Positions 16,364 through 29,455 of a stretch of DNA of 64,000 nucleotides are shown piece after piece. Where the stretch lies: NCBI RefSeq assembly GCF_910596095.1, contig NC_056552.1:16441111-16505110 (forward strand), written 5' to 3'. The notes below the pieces were generated by a model, which made no database searches, had not been told where the DNA came from, and saw only the letters and a list, made by a program, of their open reading frames with translations. This stretch comes from Thunnus maccoyii (lineage: Eukaryota > Chordata > Actinopteri > Scombriformes > Scombridae). Numbering within the stretch: the stretch's first letter is position 1; every line of letters starts with the position of its first letter. Position numbers and translations under genes: made by a program.

Positions 16364-17797
16364 GTAACACTTTAGATTATAGCCCACAATTATCTATAGA
16401 TACTGATCTATAGATAATTACAATGTAATACTCTATCCTACTTACAAATATTGTGTGTGTGTCCAAAGCCTGTTATATCTTATTCCTCTGTGCCGTAAAC
16501 CTCTGTTACTGTCCAAAAAGTATTAAAAACACGTCAATGTAAAAACTATTAACAGTGATGACGTTTTCAGTCTCCGGAGTGTAGTGCTGTGTAAGGCAAA
16601 CACCACTGTACACTAGAGGGGGATTCTTGTGGGATTCCTGCAGGATGGAAGGTCATTTTCACTATTCATCACGTGACTGGGACAGGACAGGAAAAAAGTG
16701 AACGGGAACGTGTGGGACAGGAATTATATAACAATAGGTCAGTTTTTATATATAAATATGCAGTTCTAATATGAATAAATGCTACTTTCTTTAGTTTAAA
16801 CATAATGCTAATCGTTCTATTTCTATTTCTATCTTTTTTTATTCTTTTTTACTCTCTCCTGTCTGCTCTGGTGTATCACACTGACAGAGCTTTCAGGCAA
16901 GTCTGAAGTTTTAAACAAGTTCCTAAGAGTCGAGAGCAACGGTGTTAAAACTCTGCACGCTGTTTGTAAGACGTGTTATACAGTTATCAAATACACCACT
17001 GACTTGAATACGAGTGGCCTTCAGAGACACACTTGTAAAGCAGGTGGCGGCAAAATGCAGCCAAAAATCACCTCTTTTGCTGAAGTTCTTTGAGAAATTT
17101 ATAATGTAGTACAAAGTGAAGAGGTTGTGATATGTAGAAAAGTAAGCTAGCAAGGCACTGTAAATGGAGCTACGTTTCCATGCATGCGCAGTGGCGTCTA
17201 CCTTACATTGAACTACTCTCCAGAGACTGAAAATGTGATCGCTGTTCCTTCATAATCTTCAAGGTGAAGGAACATTCCACCCAATGCAGTGGTGTGGCTC
17301 ATTGTTTACGGCACAGAGGAATACAATATATCAGGTTTTAGATTCACACACAATATTTGTAAGTAGAGCAATTCATTGTTGATTTGACTCTGCACATGAG
17401 ATGTACTGACATTAAGAAAAATATAGAAAATCACCAGCCATTTCCTTTAAATACTGGGGAACAGTGATGTAGTTTTGGGATCCAATGTAGGATCCATCTG
17501 ACAATCAAAACTGAGAAAAAAAATATATTTTTTGTCTTGTCATATAAGATAGATGTCTTGCCATATAAGATATACATAGATAAGGAGCTGAATACATATA
17601 CCTTCACTCACTAATACTCTATTGACAACAAGAATTTTGTTTCAAGCTTATTCATAAAATCAACAAATGATGTGAATTTTCTCTTTGCTTCTTTCTTTTT
17701 CTTTTTTTTTTTTTAAAGCAGTGGCCCCTTTTTGACCCCTTTTTCACTGTGATTATAGTGTAGTTACAGGGTATATTAACATAATCTAAAGTGTTAC
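16364..17797. mobile_element. Outer TIR element (about 1.4 kb) hosting a second transposon
   Basis: The 17-bp sequence GTAACACTTTAGATTAT at 16,364-16,380 recurs exactly inverted at 17,781-17,797. The GGTAACACTTTA-type terminus is very common among teleost DNA transposons. A local palindrome (TCTATAGAT repeated) follows the left terminus. Most of the interior is occupied by the inner element at 16,438-17,366. Confidence 0.6.
16438..17366 (+). mobile_element. hAT-like transposon with BED zinc-finger remnant, nested
   Basis: Left terminus CTACTTACAAATATTGTGTG (from 16,438) returns inverted at about 17,345-17,366. The similarity runs about 60 bp on each side, through CCTCTGTGCCGTAAAC. Inside, at 16,911-17,093 on plus, lies an open stretch resembling a BED zinc finger: VCKTC.., then a spacer with KYTTDLNTSGLQ, then RHTC, ending QPKITSF. 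BED fingers are N-terminal DNA-binding domains of hAT transposases. The catalytic part is absent, so this is a deletion derivative. Confidence 0.65.
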
Positions 17798-18034
17798 TGA
17801 TACTTTTCACGGTTCCAAAACAAAATCCCTGCTGAGCTCATCACACACTGCCACAACACAAACATTATGAAATCAGTGTCAACAAATTTTCATCCTACAC
17901 AAGACAAAGCAGAGACATACATAGACGTACAGACTGTAAGAGTTCACTGAAGTTCTCACAAACAGAACCACAGAGACTTACTTAGCATTTCAATGTGCAT
18001 CTGTCAGTATCACAATCAATACGACATTAGAACA

Positions 18035-18365
18035 TTACGATGCAATACTTTATTAATATCCCCAGGGTGGAACCTGAGTAACACCATACATATAGGATAG
18101 ACTAACTATATGTTAATGGTTACATATGAACATATCAACATCTACATATTCACAGACACCATCATTACCACAATCCTCAGTACAACCACCATGCTAGTCA
18201 TCAACATCAGATCGCCATCATCAACATCAACGGTGACAGTCAATGACAATGTTCATTAAAAAACTTCACCACAGCAGGTACAAAGGACTTCCCAAATCTC
18301 TCTGAAGAGCACCTGGGCGTAACAAGCCTGTCGCTAAAAGAGCTGTTGAACTGTGAGAATCTGTT
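18035..18365 (-). mobile_element. LINE 3'-end fragment
   Basis: On the minus strand the sequence ends CCCTGGGGATATTAATAAAG TATTGCAT, the typical tail of teleost L2/Rex1-like non-LTR elements (GGGGAT..AATAAAG). It is preceded by the usual stretch containing AGGTGCTCTTCAGAGAGATT and GTCCTTTGTACCTGCTGTGG. The element is 5'-truncated to about 330 bp. The family assignment is from memory. Confidence 0.55.
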
Positions 18366-19061
18366 TTCTTAAGTAATAATACTCATTAATAATGATTTTG
18401 CTCCCAGTGAAATGTAGGACACATAGCTGCTCTGTTATCTACATACCTCAGAAGTCTAGTACTTTTATCTGTTTGAATACGACTTCATCTGAAGCCCTCT
18501 TGAAATTTGCATGTAACACAGCCTTCTTTGAAGATTCCTTGGTGGTTCGCATGGAAATACAGAAAGTTGAGCTCAGGAAACCAAAAGAAAAAACCTGTTC
18601 TAACTTTTACCCCGCTATGTGTTCAATTTCTCTTTCTCCTCATTCTTCTGCTCTTCTTCTTTCCTGCAAATGGTCACCTTGCATTGTTAAGAGAAAAATC
18701 ATAAAAGATGCTCCGTTCTCTGTGACCCTCAGCCCAGACGGCTGCCCCCCCCACTCCCCTACTTCACAGCTTTTCTTTCACTCTTTCACTGTCTCTCTCT
18801 CTCCCTGTCCTAACATTCATTAAACTCATACCTCTGATGCCCTTCTTGTCATCATGCTCACCAGCAGCTCATTTCTGTGGCTCATTGAGCACACACAGGT
18901 GAGCGTCTATCCAGTCGTCAACTGTGAGCAGCAACTCTCTGTGGTACACATGGGTCCTAATTAGGCCTGAGGGCTGGAGAGGAGCAATCCCCTAGAACAA
19001 GCATCAGCCAGAGTCTGATTAGACTGCTAGTGAATGGCTCTCCAGAGATTGCTTGCAGGTC

Positions 19062-19162
<101 letters not shown>

Positions 19163-19169
19163 CTTTCTT

Positions 19170-22100
19170 TTCAAATATCAATTCCCTCAGGAGCCAGCCT
19201 ATGCAAATCATGAAATCCTTTGCATTTCGGAGCACTATTACGTGACCCATTTGCACTCGAGCTAATGAGGTGCTTGTTAAGCTTAATGAGTATTTGTTAA
19301 AACTGATGTGTGAATATTGTGTTGATTAATATTTTGTCTTATTGTCATGAAACATTATGACTAATCCCCATACCAAGGTTACGTTTAATGTGTTGAATAT
19401 TTAGATTACATTTTTAATCAAAAGATTTCTTTACTGATATTGCACTCGCACAGTTCACATAATTTCATCCCAATGAGGCGAGCTGCCTGGTAATTATTAA
19501 ATGCTCAAAATACCTGAAGCAGCTGAAGGGATCCATTTTGTGTACTGATGATAAGCACTAATAGCTGTGGCAAATAATAAGATTTGAAGGGCTACAGATG
19601 ACAAATATTGTGCTTTTTTAAAATCTTTTCACGTTTCGGTCCTTGGAGAGAGATAACTTTTTGAACATTGTGATCTAATATTGATTAACGCTTAAAGCAG
19701 CTTTATTGTGTTTGGGGGTTTTTTTGTTTTTTTTTTAAATTTCGTGATGAAAATCAGAGCAGAAAAGGTCGACTTTGCTCTAAAGTGCCAAAAAAATAAC
19801 GAAATCAGCAACTGCAGCAGTTGAAGACAGACTTTAAGTGTTTAAATGTCACAAGAGATAATGTAGTTCATCTCTTACAGAATCCCTGTTGGTTAATGCA
19901 GCTTCAAACATTCACTCTTTTGGATTTTTAATGAGCTCAGAAATAAGATAGAAGCAGTAGCAAAGGGTTATAATCAAAGCGAATCCTTCCCTGAAACGTT
20001 AGGGATTTTCACATATACTGTATAGTAATTGTTAACAGTGTATAACAATTGTTAATGGGTGCCTACAGTAAAATGCATTTTAGATGCATGCTCTATTTAA
20101 GCTGCTACAAATTTAAATAGTACACATTCACACAGCTCTCCTCGTCTGTTGCTCAGGATGTTCACGAGATAGAACGAGGTTCCCTGGTATCCGATTGAGA
20201 CGGTAGCTGACACTGCAGAGGCAGAGAATCAGCAGTGTACCTCGCTCAGTCCTAATGCTTCAGAATAGTTTAACTTCTGCAGCCGACAGGGTGTCCCAGT
20301 GGTCGAAATCACCAGTGGTTTAGGAGCCAAATTAAAATGAAGTGCTGACAACTGTGGCACAGTCTCAAGTACGTAATGATACATGTTCTACAACTATTTG
20401 CGGACCAGTGTTAGAACTGCAGTATGCAGGGATGACACTTTATAAGCATGTACATGTGATGTGCTCTACTAAGCCTATGGAGGAAACAGGGTAGACAGGA
20501 AGCAAAGTGTAATGGAAATGAAGATTCACCTACTGTGTTATTTTATCACCGATGGCCAGTCTAAAAGGAACCACATTTTCTAATTTGCATTCAGATCTTT
20601 GCATGTACTGTACGTTACAAATCAACAGCCACCTGCATGCCCCTTTTTAACTCGTCTCCAGCAGAGAGTGAGAGGAAGATGGCAAAGATGTGAGATTTTG
20701 TTGGGCGCATGCCCTTTCAAGATTCAGATCTGTGAAATTCTGTAAAGTCCTCCAAATTAGAAACAGTTGTTCAGTGCCATCTCCTTGATGTTGTATCCGT
20801 TTGTCAGACGAGTGAGAGCCTGTTTTCTGTGGAGCAACTAAAGTGAGGTAGAAAGCTGATTAGATTGGAAGAGTAGTCAGACCTCAGCATCTCTCTCACC
20901 AGGAGATGTGTTCTAATTAGGGTGCATGCCTCGTGTCTCACTGAGGAGAATAACAAGCCTCATCCCAAGGCTGCCTCGAGATGAACCTCACATCCGCAGC
21001 AAACCAAAACACATCTGATGTATCAGCAACCCCTGGACTCCAGACCACACCTGAGTAGACATGCAGTGCATTAGGATTTTGATGGGGGTTTATATCATGT
21101 GGCAGCATTTTCTAAGCAGGAAGTCCTGCAGAGCTGGAGCAACACTGAGGACAGCCAGGTAGAGAGGCTCTGCCTGCTGTTTTTTAATGGCCAAACAGTT
21201 TTTTCAGGTAATAAACACATTTACAAACCCCAATTATTAGCAAGTGGGAAATTACAGGAGGAGGAACAAGGTGAATTTGGATGACGTTCAGGCTTATGCA
21301 GAAAGAAAGATGATTCTGCATAAGCTTGCTATATTGTGTGAGGCAATCTTAAGTTACACACATATGCACATATATGCAAATGCTTCTACACATATTGTAA
21401 ATGCAAAATAAGGGGAGAAAACAATTGTCATATGGGAAAGAATGAAAGTAATCTGTAATATTGTGTATAATCAATTATCAACCTTATTATGATATTGCAT
21501 AAAATCCACAATGACCTACAACCCACAAAAATAATCCTGTGCTTTACTTCACAAAAATTTAAATTGTAATCCATCAAACACTAAATTTACTGTTTTTGCC
21601 CATAAACATCAATGCACGCACACACACACACACACACACACATACACACTCACACTGGAGGATGGTCCAACCTCCCCTGGCGGCTTGTCTCATATTGGAT
21701 GTCAGATGCTGGAGACAGCTGCACTCATCACAGCTTTTATGAATACATTACCTTTTATGTTCATCCAAACACTAATTTATCTTCCTCAGAAAATCAAACA
21801 GGACATACATTCACTCATCATTCCTCTGGAAAATCGGAACTTTCAGAAAGTGTGCTGCATGTAAGACAAAAATAGCTGCAAATATTTCAGCTGGGTGGTA
21901 ATTCAAGCCCCGTCTTTGACAGAGCGTGTGCACAGATTGTGTGTGTATTTGTGTTGTCTGTTTGTGCCCGCTTTTTTTTTTTTTTTTTTTTTTTTTTAGC
22001 AAAGATGGCTTATGAAATATCAAAGTGTGTTATTTGCCTCCATGAAACTCCACAACATCAAAGCCTTTCCCCCCCTCTCCCACAAGAACCCAAGAACCTC

Positions 22101-23880
22101 GAGTTTTTTTACCCAATCAGCCTCGCCTGTCTTCCATCTCAGCATTGCTCAAAAGGCAAAAGCCTCTAATGATACAAGATACAAGACGGAGAGACTGCTG
22201 CCAACAAAACGGGTAAAAAAAAAAAAATGGATCAACAACTAAACAGGCACATTTTCGTTGATGATTGACATCCCTGCGTCTTTTTATTATTCCTGTGATG
22301 TTCGTCCAGACACACTGATGCCAGAAACTGTGGCCTCACACTTTGGCTGATGCAGCAATCTGGTGATATGCGCATCTCTGCCTGCCAACCACCTGGCTGG
22401 AAGAAGCATAATCAACCTCTGAGTCAATCACTCTTCACACAGCCAATGGTGTAGGATGAGTGTCAGAGGAAGCGTGGCAGACATGCGCTGCCTGTATGTC
22501 CAACTTTGACACCTCACACCTTGCTCTCGAGCATCCTGATGTATTGTACATCTGTACTGGCGAAGCCTTGGGATTCCAGCTACCCACTACTGTGCATTAT
22601 GTGGGAGAACTGAATGTGCAGCGTGTGGGAGGAATATGGCTGCTTGGTCTTAGACATTTTACAGGTTAGGGTTTTAGTATGTATAACCTCTGCCATCTTG
22701 AGCACAAAGAGCACTTATCTAGCTACCTAAAATGTCAATGAATTAATTAATTGAAGCAGTTTGAGAAAAACATTGAATCTTAAATTGCTTACTGGGAGGA
22801 TGATGAAGGACTCTGTTAAAGCAGATTATATCCTGCATCTGGTTCTATTGCATATAAAATGCTTTTGTATCTATAATTTTGTATTTATCTATACAATTGA
22901 GGACTAAACCTGATGGGAGTTGCTTCTAGTCCACAAACAAGAGCACAGTCTCCTTGGGTGTTAAAGTTGTTTTTCAAGGCACCACTCACTACTTGGGGTT
23001 ATGTAATTCAGCCCTGGATGTCCCGCATGACACGTCATGTATATTGCATCGCCTAAAAAGCAGCTCTCTCTCTGACTGCACTCAAGGCTTACTAGATTTT
23101 TCATCTCCAATTAAAAGGGAACTAAAGTACTGCATCACTGGACTCAAGAAGATAAATAATTGACATGCTCGCTCCTGAAACAAGTGAATAATTGAATTTG
23201 TTTTTCATTTGGTGGAGAAAAAAAAGGGTCTCACATTGAGAATGCATTCATTGCTTGATGTAATGCTACATGTCTAGTTGTTAAGATGATTAAATGAATA
23301 AGTTGGGAATTTGGTCATTTTGTTAATGGCAGTGTTCAGAGTACTTTTCCCCCCCCCAACTCCATTACAGAGACCAACAGGTAGAAATAAAAAATAACAA
23401 AACAATAAAATTCAAAAAACACCATCAAGAACGATGCTATTTGTTCTGTTTTATTTATTTTTTTAAAGATGCAAGGTGTTGTTTGCTATCAACTGGACCA
23501 AAACCTGCTGAGGAAAACCAATTAAATACTCACTTCATTTCAGTCATCAGTGTGACCTTTAAGGACTTGCTGCTTTCTCAAACATCAAATTAATTTAAAT
23601 TAATACTTCTAGATACATAGTTTACAATCCAGCTAAGGAGAAAACTGTAAATATTTTCTTCCATTGTAAATTTGTGCCTGACAATTAGTAGGCACAATTG
23701 TATTAGTACAATAAGTACGCACATAAGTACAAATTAAAGAATGACAAATGCTAATAGCTTAGCAGTAGCACCAGAAAGGTTACAAAGTCTTAAAAACTGG
23801 CTCAGTAATGTCTGTTTTACAGCAATATCTATCTTAAGTTAGCTAACGTTAGCTAACATTAGCCACCATAAGCTACTGCT
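19170..23880. other. Intergenic stretch without genes; possible non-coding elements
   Basis: No exon with recognisable homology was found. Short homeobox-type cores (CTAATTAGG, CTAATGAGG, TTAATGAG) are embedded in less AT-rich blocks at about 18,840-19,290 and 20,740-21,060. A (CA)n run lies at 21,617-21,642 and a T26 run at 21,972-21,997. Such blocks between a neural gene and its neighbour often turn out to be enhancers, but this is only inference. Confidence 0.4.
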
Positions 23881-23884
23881 CCAT

Positions 23885-24772
23885 ACCCAGAAGGGGACTG
23901 CCTATTGGTCTGAAGGTTCATTGTTCCATAACATAATTTGAAAAATTTCCCATTGGACCAAAAGCCGGATTATTATCCCAAAAGCAAAAGCCCACTGCTA
24001 CGAAGGCCTGTTGCTCCAAAAACACACACTCTGTTGGAGTTCAGTGACTGTCGGCCCTTGTACTACTTTCCAGATTCCATTAACATATTGCTCAATTTAA
24101 CAGATAACGTATAAATCACAATGTATGACTTTGTATGACTCCTAAAGAAAGACTTTTCATTTCAGCTGATATTTAACTTTAACAGCTCTTCTGTGAATTA
24201 AGTTAAATAAACTAAAGTAAGATGTGTAACATTACTGTTTGACATTCTTAAACACCACCAGTCAACTAAGCATGTCCACACAATTTTTATAACGTGATTT
24301 CATTAAATCAGAGCTTTGCCTTGTGAAACATGACATCAAATCCATCAGAGTGAACTGTGAAAAGTCTGAAAGTTAATGTACATTTTAAATGACTGACGAC
24401 GAGGCAAATAAAGTCTGTTTCCTACTGTCAGAGGAAAGCCTCTATTAACATATTGTTAAATTTAATAGTGTATTTTGACGTGCTGGATAAAAAAGAATGA
24501 TGTTTTATGATGTGACAACTTTGTAAGTCTGGTTAGGTTTAGGCACAAAAACCACTTTGTTAGTGTTAGGGAAAGATCATGGTTTGGGTTAAAATGATCA
24601 CTCGCACATCAAGGGAGAGTGTGTGTTTTCGGAGCAACGGGCCTTTGGTGCAGTGGGCTTTTGTTTTCAGGATAACAGGCCGTCGGACTAATGGGCTTTT
24701 GGTCCAATGGGAAGTTTTTTCGAACTATTAGGGTTTTGGAATAATGGACCATCGGATCAATGGCATGGAAAC
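23885..24772. mobile_element. Foldback-type element with long inverted repeats
   Basis: The left arm (23,885-24,030) and right arm (24,617-24,772) are inverted copies of about 150 bp. Shared pieces include CCCATTGGACCAAAAGCC, AAAGCCCACTGC, GGCCTGTT and CGAAAACACACACTCT-like ends. The 590-bp interior has no coding capacity. It is a non-autonomous DNA element; superfamily not determined. Confidence 0.7.
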
Positions 24773-26864
24773 CAGAAGAGGAGAGGCTTTAGTCTAAGCT
24801 TTAGTAAACAAATTTTTCAAATGCTAGATGGCATTTGAATGTTTATGAATTCAATTTTTAATTTACAAGAGAACATGCTATTTCTTCTTTCAAAATTACA
24901 TAGTCTCGCTTTAATTGCCATTTTTAATTTTTAATTTTAAGAAAATTCTTGAATGAACCTGGGTCAGTGAGTGCATCGATTATTTTGTATTTGTTCAAGG
25001 ATATGCTAAGAATTATTAAATTGCTTAAAAGGCATTTATTTTCTTTTGCAGTAAATGGTACTTCAGAATGCTCTCTGATCTATAAATACCAGCATATCTG
25101 TATTCAACTCAGCTACTACCACCTGCTTTTGAAAGTTTTCCACTTGTCTGCTAGTCTCACACCTTTATTGTGTTTTCCATCAACGTGCAACGGTAATATG
25201 TAAATGAAAAGCTTAATAAGGCTTTCAAATGTCCCAGACTCCTCTGGGTTTTCTTGCTGTGATGTGAATGGATCACATACAGGCCTGTTAACAGGAAGAA
25301 CAGGGTAAACATTCACGAATATGGTGGAGACAATATCATAAACTTATGTACTTTCTAATACAATAACCCTGCAATAAATATTGTGCATTCAAAATGATTA
25401 GTTTTGTTGAAATTGTATTATAGAGGTAGTAATTCTCTAGTAATTCCATTGTATTTTTATCTGTAGTTTGGTGTGTGTTGTATTTGCATTGTATTGCTGT
25501 ATGATGTAAAATATACTGTATTTGAATGTTACACATCTCCGCAAACATGAGCCTAAAAAATTAAATGAACAATATTTAGCAATATCTCAACAAGAAAATT
25601 ATAATAACAAAAGGCTCACAGTGTTGTTGGGTAATTGATATGGATTATATTATATACAATAGGTGGTATATCACAGAGGTGTTTGTGATGTTGTGTGCAC
25701 CCCCTTGTATGTCTTTTTCGCCACATTAGTCAACGAATCGACCCACCCAAACAGCAAGCAGTGAAAAAGTGAAAGCTAATCATGAAGATCCTGCTTATTG
25801 TCTTCTTCTATCCAGGGACAGAATGTCTCAAAATGGAGACTTAGCAACAGCATTAAGGATTGAATTTGGCCCCAGGAGACACCAAGATTGGGTTGATCAA
25901 TACGATTAGATTGCCTTTCTACAATGCATCAAGCACATTAATGTAGCAAAAGCAAAACATGTTAACTAATTCAGCATGTTAGCTGCATTATGTTCAGGAG
26001 TCAAGAAGGGTAATGTCACGGTTTGTGTGTTAAATCCAGATAAAAGTTGTTGAATTCTCCACTGAGGTCTTGCTAATGATGTTCTCTTGGAAGCTGATAC
26101 AATTGGCAAACAATTATTGATTTCAGCAGAAGAGCCTGGCTCCTTTACAGAATGATCTTGTGCCAGGTTGCAGTCTGTGAATTTTCTAATTACACTCATA
26201 CATGCATATTAATTGAGCAACCTCATGTTTTTCTCCAGAATACCAGACAAAATGTTAATTTCTGATAAGCTATACAGAGTAGATCCTTCCTGTTGTATGT
26301 GAAGAGCATGTTGTAGCCCCCAACACACCACAGGCAATTTTTAAATTTCATCACTTCTCAGACTGCGCAAGAGGTGAGAAGTGAGAGGGTGAAAATGTAA
26401 TTCCCAAAACTGATGACTGTTATACAAAATTACAAGAACAGAAAGACAAAGAGGCAGCATTAACTCTTAATATGCCCAGTCTTGGGCCAAACTAATAAAA
26501 CCCCAATTGAGTTAGCTCTAAATAAATGATGGTGCTGTAGTTTAATAACATATCTCCCTTGCTGACAGCATTATATTTGACGGTACTATATATCTTAATA
26601 ATCCCCCAAGTTCAAATTGAAGGGCATTTCTCAGGGATAAATTCATGTCGGATGTTGCTTTATTTCCCTAACCTGTTATTTTTTTTCTATCTATTCAGAT
26701 TTTTAGGCAAACACTGAGCTCCACCAAGTGGAGGAAATGAGAAATGAAAATAGAAATCCACAAGAGAAGCTGTAAGAAAACAAACAAACACAAAACTGTA
26801 AATGTACAGTAACACAAACCAGCCAAACCTACATATGTCCTCAAAATGTCATTTAATTATATCA
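24773..26864. other. Intergenic, no gene seen
   Basis: AT-rich DNA downstream (3') of usp31. Open frames here are short and resemble nothing I recognise. Confidence 0.5.
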
Positions 26865-29455
26865 TTTATTTTCTTCTTGCATTGCTAAATCAATGCCAAC
26901 AAACACCGCTTTCTCTCATCAAACGGGTGAACACCATAAATGTAAAAAAAAAAAGAATAAAAATTACATTATATCACAGAATAAAAATGGAAAAATAAAA
27001 AAGCATTAATCATTTTCATGCATCTGTGAAAATAAATAAATGTCAACATATTTGTACATCCTTTTTATTTCATCAACATTGTGTGCTGATTTTGAAGATT
27101 TTCTACAGTCACTCAAGACTATTGCAGACATGACTGCATTTCAGAGCCACTGCGATGTTTATATACTGCATGTATTGGGTGTTATAACCACAGTATGGAC
27201 ACACTGTAGCCACCAGGCACTGAGGAGAATATCTTGTGTTATTTTGCACTGCGCATCAAGGAACCATTTGTGGTCTATTTATAAACGCTGCTCCTTGAAT
27301 GTGACACTGACATTCAGTTAATTTAAAATTCTGTTGTATATAATTATAATTTGCTGTCATTTCAATATTTGTATGCGGTTGAAAAAAAGTTCAATGATGC
27401 CTTTCAGTGCAGTCTCCAACAGTGATAAAAAGTCTCTTCTAGGTGAGCATTAATATTTAAAAAAAACATGTCCATCCAATAACAGTATCGGTTTTGTTGT
27501 AGGTTTTTTGAGACACACAACAATTGACATCAACACAGTGTCCGATTTTAGAGATTATATTGCACATCAACATTTTTTTGGATCATCATGGGAAAAAAAA
27601 CAGCGGTTATTTCAGCATTTTTTCTTGAATGGCCCCCAACATAAATTGTCAACAGGTAAAATTCTAGTCTCAGAAAACAGTCCTATATGAAACACTACTC
27701 TCTCTGGAACAGTGTAATTTTAATTCCTCAGCCTTAGTGGATCAATTTTTTTTTTACAGAATCTCATTAAAACTTGCATTTTCAAAGTTGATAAATGAAA
27801 GTCATGGCACAATTTGTAAAATGCAGCAATATTTTGTTCCCAAAGTAATAAAAAAAGAAAAGAAAAAAGCTTGGAATCATGAGGAAAAAGCGTGAGACAA
27901 ATGAATACAATACAGAAATCATTTGCATGTGAGTTGATTTACTTTGAGAGGGTGAATGAGCAATACTTATCATCCATACAAAATGTATATCACTTTGAAG
28001 AAATGTGCAAACAAAGCTTTAATAAAGAATGCCTTAACATGCTCTCTGATGCTGGCATTTGGAAAAATATACAATTAGAAATATATACACATCCAAGAGT
28101 AGCACTTCTACATACTCAGTGTGGGCATTAGCAAGAATTTGCTTGCATAGTTAAGTGCATGCGTAAGCGATTTATCATGCAACAACTGTCATATACTTCA
28201 TGAATGGTGATCTTTTTACTCAATCTACGTCGGTGCATTCGGTGTTGGTCTAACTCTGTAAATGCAAGCTAAAGATGTGCGCAAGCTGTAATGTCACACG
28301 TGAAGACAGAGGATGGGTAAAACACACCATAATGCTATATGTACATGTATGGTGTTCAACAAAGGCATCCCAGCTGTCTTTGAATATGCTGTCTGTGTGC
28401 GTTAGTGGCTTTTTTTTTTTTTGTACATTAACCCTGTGTTCATCTGAGAGGAATGTTTGGAGATGTCTGGCAGTCTGAAGAGGCTGATCCCCATGAGGGC
28501 ACCGCAGTCAAGTGTTGGCATCAGCAGCTGGAGGGCAGAAGAGGGTGGTGGGTGGGGTTCTCTGAGGGGTAACAGGTTATTACTGGTAAATAAACACAAA
28601 ACATTTAAGAACCATTATACAAACCAAGGTCTCCAGACATTTAATACCAACGACACATGCTTCTATCCTGCACTTCTCCTCTGCCTCTCGATGACAGTCT
28701 AATTTTGGCTGCACAAAAATACTTCTTAAAGGCTGTTGCACAATTACTACATCAAGGAGCATATGTAAACAGCAGTTTGGGTTAAATAGGCTTAATCGGG
28801 TTTTTACTTGAAATTACATTTTCAGTGCTTAATAAATATTAAAATTGAATTATAAATTTACCAACACCTGCAGTTATACAATTTTGATTAAATACTTAAC
28901 TATGATTATCTGAGGCACTGATGTTTGTTGTTGACATATGGCTCTCAATATTGATGGAGAGCTTGTAGATAAAGATTTTTGGAAATAATTCACTGCATCT
29001 TCATGTTAAAAATTGCCAGTAAACTTCCTTTGGTGACTGAGTAGTCCGTGTTTGATGTCATGTATCTCAAAAGGTTTCATTCTGCCGTTATATCTGCTTT
29101 CCATCATGTGCAAAGTCACTTTTATGTTCACCTCCTACTGAGATGTACTTCTCCCAACTATGCTACAGACAGAACAAGGCAATAATTCAACACATGTGCA
29201 GCCCATGCTTATTTATAATACAGTATAATATTCCTCAAAATCATTGCAATCCATACAAAGTGCTTCGTTAAAATCCATTCCTAAATAACTATTTAACAAT
29301 GTGGACAGTAAATGTCCAGTATGGCAGCTGGTATTCAGTAACGACTGAAAAGCTACAGGTGCTTTAAAGATGTTTGTCAGACACTCGGTCTAGTTTGATC
29401 GTAAAACACCTCAGAGCTGCACTAGAGAGATTGTTATTGGGCCCTTGAAAGAACT
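26865..29455 (-). other. usp31: Probable long 3'UTR of usp31
   Basis: Following the usp31 stop on the minus strand is a long AT-rich stretch with no coding signal and no obvious transposon. AATAAA signals on the minus strand occur at 27,064-27,069 and 26,865-26,870. Mammalian USP31 has a 3'UTR of several kilobases, so a transcript end near 26.8-27.0 kb is reasonable but unproven. Confidence 0.35.
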
